From: Alphaproteobacteria bacterium
GTDB lineage: Bacteria; Pseudomonadota; Alphaproteobacteria; DSM-16000; Inquilinaceae
Direction: 5' to 3'
Assembly (NCBI GenBank): GCA_029263555.1
Contig: JAJUFW010000098.1
Span: 1-8,448 of the forward strand
DNA length: 8,448 nt
Part shown: piece by piece, positions 5,657 to 8,448 of the stretch
How positions within the stretch are numbered: position 1 is the first letter of the stretch
Layout of the letters: the number at the start of each line of letters is the position of its first letter
Program-made: the position numbers and the translations under genes
The notes under the pieces: generated by a model
Told to the model about the DNA's origin: nothing
Database searches by the model: none
The model's input: the letters and a program-made list of their open reading frames with translations, nothing else

Positions 5657-7117
5657 GTGACTTTGACTTGGCGCGGAGCAGCAGCGCGCTTTCTTGTTCC
5701 ATTCCTCCTCATCATGGCGGCCGTTCTGTCCGGGCCGACGCCGGGCATCGCCGCCGAGGCGCATGGCGTACCCCATCTTGACGGTGCGGGCCTCGGCCTC
5801 CTCTGGGTCGTGCCTTTCGCCGGAATTCTCCTGTCGATTGCCCTGTTCCCCCTGATCCTGCCGGATTTCTGGCACCACCACTTCGGCAAGGTCTCTGCGT
5901 TCTGGGCGCTCGCATTCTTCCTGCCTTTCGCATGGGCGTTCGGCTGGGAGCTCGCACTCTACGAGCTGCTGCATGTCGGGCTGCTCGAATATCTCCCGTT
6001 CATCATTCTATTGGGCGCTCTGTTCACGGTCGCAGGCGGTGTGAGGATTACCGGCAGCCTGCAGGGCACGCCGGTCGTGAACACGGGCATCCTCTTCATC
6101 GGCACGGTCATCGCCAGCTGGATGGGGACGACCGGGGCGGCGATGCTGCTGATCCGGCCGCTGCTTCGCGCCAATGAGAACCGGCGCTACAAGGTGCACA
6201 GCGTCGTGTTCTTCATCTTCCTGGTGGCCAATATCGGCGGCTCGCTGACGCCGCTCGGGGACCCGCCGCTGTTTCTCGGTTTCCTGAAGGGCGTCCCTTT
6301 CTTCTGGCCGACCGTCCATCTGTTCCTGCCGATGCTGCTGGCTTCGGTGGTTCTGCTCGCCCTCTACTTCGTCATCGACGTGGTGCTGTGGCGGCGCGAG
6401 GGCCGGCCGATGGCCGCCGTGGACGATGTCGGGGAGAAGGAGAGGCTGGGCCTCGAAGGGAAGGTCAACATCCTGCTCCTCGGCGTGATCGTCGGCGCCG
6501 TCCTGCTGAGCGGGGTCTGGCGGCCCGGCATCGTGTTCGAGGTCTACCATGTCGAGGTCGAGCTTCAGAACCTCGTCCGGGACCTGATCCTGGTCGGGAC
6601 TGCGCTGCTCTCGGTCCGGCTGACCTCGTCCGAAAGCCGCAGGCGGAACGCCTTCAGCTGGTTCCCGATCATCGAGGTGGCGAAGCTCTTCTCGGCGATC
6701 TTCCTGACCATCATCCCGGCGATCGCCATCCTGCGCGCGGGAACCGACGGGGCGCTCGCTCCGCTTGTCGCCCTGGTCAACGACAATGGGCAACCGGACA
6801 ACGTCATGTATTTCTGGCTGACCGGACTGCTTTCCAGTTTCCTTGACAACGCGCCGACCTATCTCGTGTTCTTCAACACGGCCAGCGGCGACGCCACGGT
6901 GCTCACAGGTCCGCTCGTGGATACACTGGTCGCCATCTCGGCGGGCGCCGTGTTCATGGGCGCGAATACCTATATCGGCAACGCGCCCAACTTCATGGTG
7001 CGTTCGATCGCCGAGGAGCGGGGCGTGGCTATGCCCAGCTTCTTCGGCTACATGGCCTGGTCGATCGGAATCCTGATACCGCTCTTCGCGCTGGTGACGA
7101 TCGTCTTCCTGATCTAG
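5657..7117 (+). CDS. Ion transporter superfamily membrane protein, probable Na+/H+ antiporter (CitMHS_2-like)
   Basis: From the GTG at 5657 this is a 486-residue integral membrane protein. It begins with a likely signal peptide (RFLVPFLLIMAAVLSG, cleavage near GIAA-EAHG, residue 33-34) and has about a dozen hydrophobic segments after it. Two conserved half-helix motifs typical of the ion transporter superfamily (NhaD, ArsB, CitM relatives) are seen: NIGGSLTPLGDPPLFLGFL (192-210) and SFLDNAPTYLVFFN (394-407), plus GANTYIGNAPNFM (435-447). The paired repeats, each with a charged Asp at the helix break, form the substrate site in this fold. Proteins of this type are usually labelled sodium:proton antiporter or putative citrate transporter (I recall Pfam CitMHS_2); the substrate is not proven by sequence. 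It is divergent from coxG across 183 bp and convergent with the histidine kinase. No functional link with the CODH cluster is evident beyond proximity. Confidence 0.87.
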   Translation: MTLTWRGAAARFLVPFLLIMAAVLSGPTPGIAAEAHGVPHLDGAGLGLLWVVPFAGILLSIALFPLILPDFWHHHFGKVSAFWALAFFLPFAWAFGWELALYELLHVGLLEYLPFIILLGALFTVAGGVRITGSLQGTPVVNTGILFIGTVIASWMGTTGAAMLLIRPLLRANENRRYKVHSVVFFIFLVANIGGSLTPLGDPPLFLGFLKGVPFFWPTVHLFLPMLLASVVLLALYFVIDVVLWRREGRPMAAVDDVGEKERLGLEGKVNILLLGVIVGAVLLSGVWRPGIVFEVYHVEVELQNLVRDLILVGTALLSVRLTSSESRRRNAFSWFPIIEVAKLFSAIFLTIIPAIAILRAGTDGALAPLVALVNDNGQPDNVMYFWLTGLLSSFLDNAPTYLVFFNTASGDATVLTGPLVDTLVAISAGAVFMGANTYIGNAPNFMVRSIAEERGVAMPSFFGYMAWSIGILIPLFALVTIVFLI

Positions 7118-7161
7118 CCGGGACTGGCCGGCACCCGTCGGTCGGAAACGCCCCGGATTGT

Positions 7162-7192
7162 GCCACGGCTGCCAGGTGCCGGCAGCCGTGGC
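7162..7192. terminator. Long hairpin between convergent genes, possible bidirectional terminator
   Basis: GCCACGGCTGCC (7162-7173) and GGCAGCCGTGGC (7181-7192) make a perfect 12-bp stem around a seven-base loop, 44 bp after the transporter stop and 78 bp after the kinase stop. Neither strand has a T tract after it, so it is not a classical intrinsic terminator; it may protect 3' ends or stop transcription in a T-independent way. The palindrome GGCTAGCC follows at 7196-7203. Confidence 0.5.
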
Positions 7193-7270
7193 CTCGGCTA
7201 GCCATAGGCTCGAAACATCGCGTCGCGGCCCTGGGGAACTCTCTCAGGGAGATTGGTTACAGGTCGTCCA

Positions 7271-8448
7271 TCAGCCCTCGTCGACGCGTCGGGCGGGAAG
7301 GGGCAGGACGTCCTTCCGGTCGTCGCCCGGGCTCAGCCCCGGCATCAGGCGCTCGGGGGGCAGGGTGACGGTCACGGTCGTCCCCTCGCCGAGGACGCTC
7401 GCCATATCCACGGTACCGCCGTGCAGATCGACGAATGCCTTTACCAGCGGCAGGCCGAGACCGGTCCCCTGGTGCTTCCTCGCCAACGCGCCGTCGACCT
7501 GCTCGAAGGGACGGAATACCCGAGGAATGTCCTCCGGAGCGATGCCGATCCCGGTATCGGCGACGACGATGCGCGGGCCCTCGGACGGATCTTCGGGCGA
7601 TTCCACCACGATCCGGGCCGAACCGCCCGATTCCGTGAACTTGAGGCTGTTGGCCAAGAGATTGTCGATCACCTGCCGCAGCTTGCGGGCGTCCGCACGG
7701 ACGACGACCGGCTGCTTTGGAACGCTGACGGTGACCGAAATCCCGGCCTTGCGGATCGCCTCTCGCATGTCGCGGATGGCCGACTGCACCATGCGGTTGA
7801 GATCGATCTCCGTCTCCAGGAGTTCGTACTTTCCGGCCCTTAGCCGCGACAGGTCCAGAAGGTCGTTGATCAGGGCAAGGAGCCGCTGTCCGGCGCTGTG
7901 GATGTCCTCGACATATTCGCGCTGCTTGTCGTTGAGCGGGCCGCAATAGGGCTCGCGCAGCATTTCCGAGAATCCGATGATCGCGTTGAGCGGGGTTCGC
8001 AGTTCGTGGCTTACATTGGCCATGAAGCTGTCCTTGACCCGGTTGGCGCGCACCGCTTCGTCGCGCGCGCGTTCAAGCTCCGCGATATCGACCAGGCGTG
8101 TGGTCGCCTTCCGCAGGGCGTGCTCCGCCCGCATGTGGCTGACCATCAGGTAGCCGAGCCCGGTGACCAGCGCGATGAAGCCCGCGCCATAGAGCAGAAG
8201 CTTGTAGCGGAATTCGATGAACAGCTTCTGCAGGGTGCCCGCCATCGCGTTTTGCCTGGCGACCACTTCGAACGAAAGACGCTGCGCCTCGGCAAGCGCC
8301 TGCTCGGTGCGCAGCAGGGCGAGATCTAGGAAGCGCTGACGATCCTGCTCCAGCATGGGCAGGGCTGCGTCGATCTCGTTCATGTACTCCCGGATGCGGG
8401 AGGGTTCTTGCAGCTCGGTAAGATGCAGGGTGTTCCAGCCGCTTCCCG
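7271..8448 (-). CDS. Membrane sensor histidine kinase (5' end cut by window edge)
   Basis: The frame is open to the right edge, so the 391 visible residues lack the N-terminus; the internal ATG at 8383 has coding-like sequence in frame before it and no Shine-Dalgarno sequence, so it is probably not the start. Counting from the first visible residue: a helical extracytoplasmic part (about 1-80), one transmembrane helix (83-103, LLLYGAGFIALVTGLGYLMV), a short coiled-coil linker, the dimerisation and phosphoacceptor domain with FMANVSHELRTPLN (His147), and a HATPase_c domain with N box NLLANSLKF (Asn262, Asn266), G1 DTGIGI (297-302), F box RPFEQ (312-316) and G2 GTGLGL (327-332). All catalytic motifs are intact. 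The C-terminal 30 residues look disordered, with no receiver domain. A second transmembrane helix is expected off the edge. The signal is unknown, and no response regulator lies downstream; a partner might lie upstream beyond the window. Confidence 0.93.
   Translation of the reverse strand, partial: GSGWNTLHLTELQEPSRIREYMNEIDAALPMLEQDRQRFLDLALLRTEQALAEAQRLSFEVVARQNAMAGTLQKLFIEFRYKLLLYGAGFIALVTGLGYLMVSHMRAEHALRKATTRLVDIAELERARDEAVRANRVKDSFMANVSHELRTPLNAIIGFSEMLREPYCGPLNDKQREYVEDIHSAGQRLLALINDLLDLSRLRAGKYELLETEIDLNRMVQSAIRDMREAIRKAGISVTVSVPKQPVVVRADARKLRQVIDNLLANSLKFTESGGSARIVVESPEDPSEGPRIVVADTGIGIAPEDIPRVFRPFEQVDGALARKHQGTGLGLPLVKAFVDLHGGTVDMASVLGEGTTVTVTLPPERLMPGLSPGDDRKDVLPLPARRVDEG

Noticed and set aside
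6008..6793. A 261-codon minus-strand open frame inside the transporter gene
   Set aside because: It is a low-complexity, Asp/Gln/Arg-rich shadow of a membrane protein gene, with no recognisable motif or start signal.
7158..7949. A 263-codon plus-strand open frame opposite the histidine kinase
   Set aside because: Ser/Arg-rich shadow of the kinase catalytic domain; no motifs.

Overview
The window is GC-rich chromosomal DNA with dense genes, short gaps and strong Shine-Dalgarno sequences. It looks like an alphaproteobacterium, but nothing here fixes the genus. I see no tRNA, rRNA, CRISPR array, insertion sequence or other sign of recent transfer.

The left two thirds (about 1-5550), all on the minus strand, is a molybdenum hydroxylase cluster of the carbon monoxide dehydrogenase (CODH) family. 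Read in transcription order it holds coxG (a SRPBCC protein with a C-terminal membrane anchor), coxS ([2Fe-2S] subunit), coxL (molybdenum subunit), coxM (FAD subunit), a terminator-like hairpin, and the start of a coxD-like MoxR AAA+ ATPase cut by the left edge. The large subunit carries AYRGAGR at the active-site loop instead of the copper-ligating AYxCSFR of proven (form I) CODH, and the order is S-L-M. Both point to a form II enzyme, whose natural substrate is not settled. Electrons would pass from the Mo site over two [2Fe-2S] clusters to FAD, with CoxG docking the enzyme on the membrane and CoxD helping to mature the metal site.

coxG and coxSLM each have a candidate sigma-70 promoter of nearly the same design (TTGCCG or TTGACC, 17 bp, TAGCCT). 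The 183-bp gap at 5474-5656 separates coxG from a divergent gene.

The right third has a plus-strand integral membrane transporter of the ion transporter superfamily (Na+/H+ antiporter or CitMHS-like), best started at a GTG with a signal peptide. It converges on a minus-strand sensor histidine kinase whose N-terminus runs off the right edge. A 12-bp perfect hairpin lies between these two convergent genes. No response regulator is visible.

Overall this is a fairly ordinary region. The points of most interest are the unknown substrate of the form II enzyme, the membrane-anchored CoxG placed first in the cluster, and the paired promoters.
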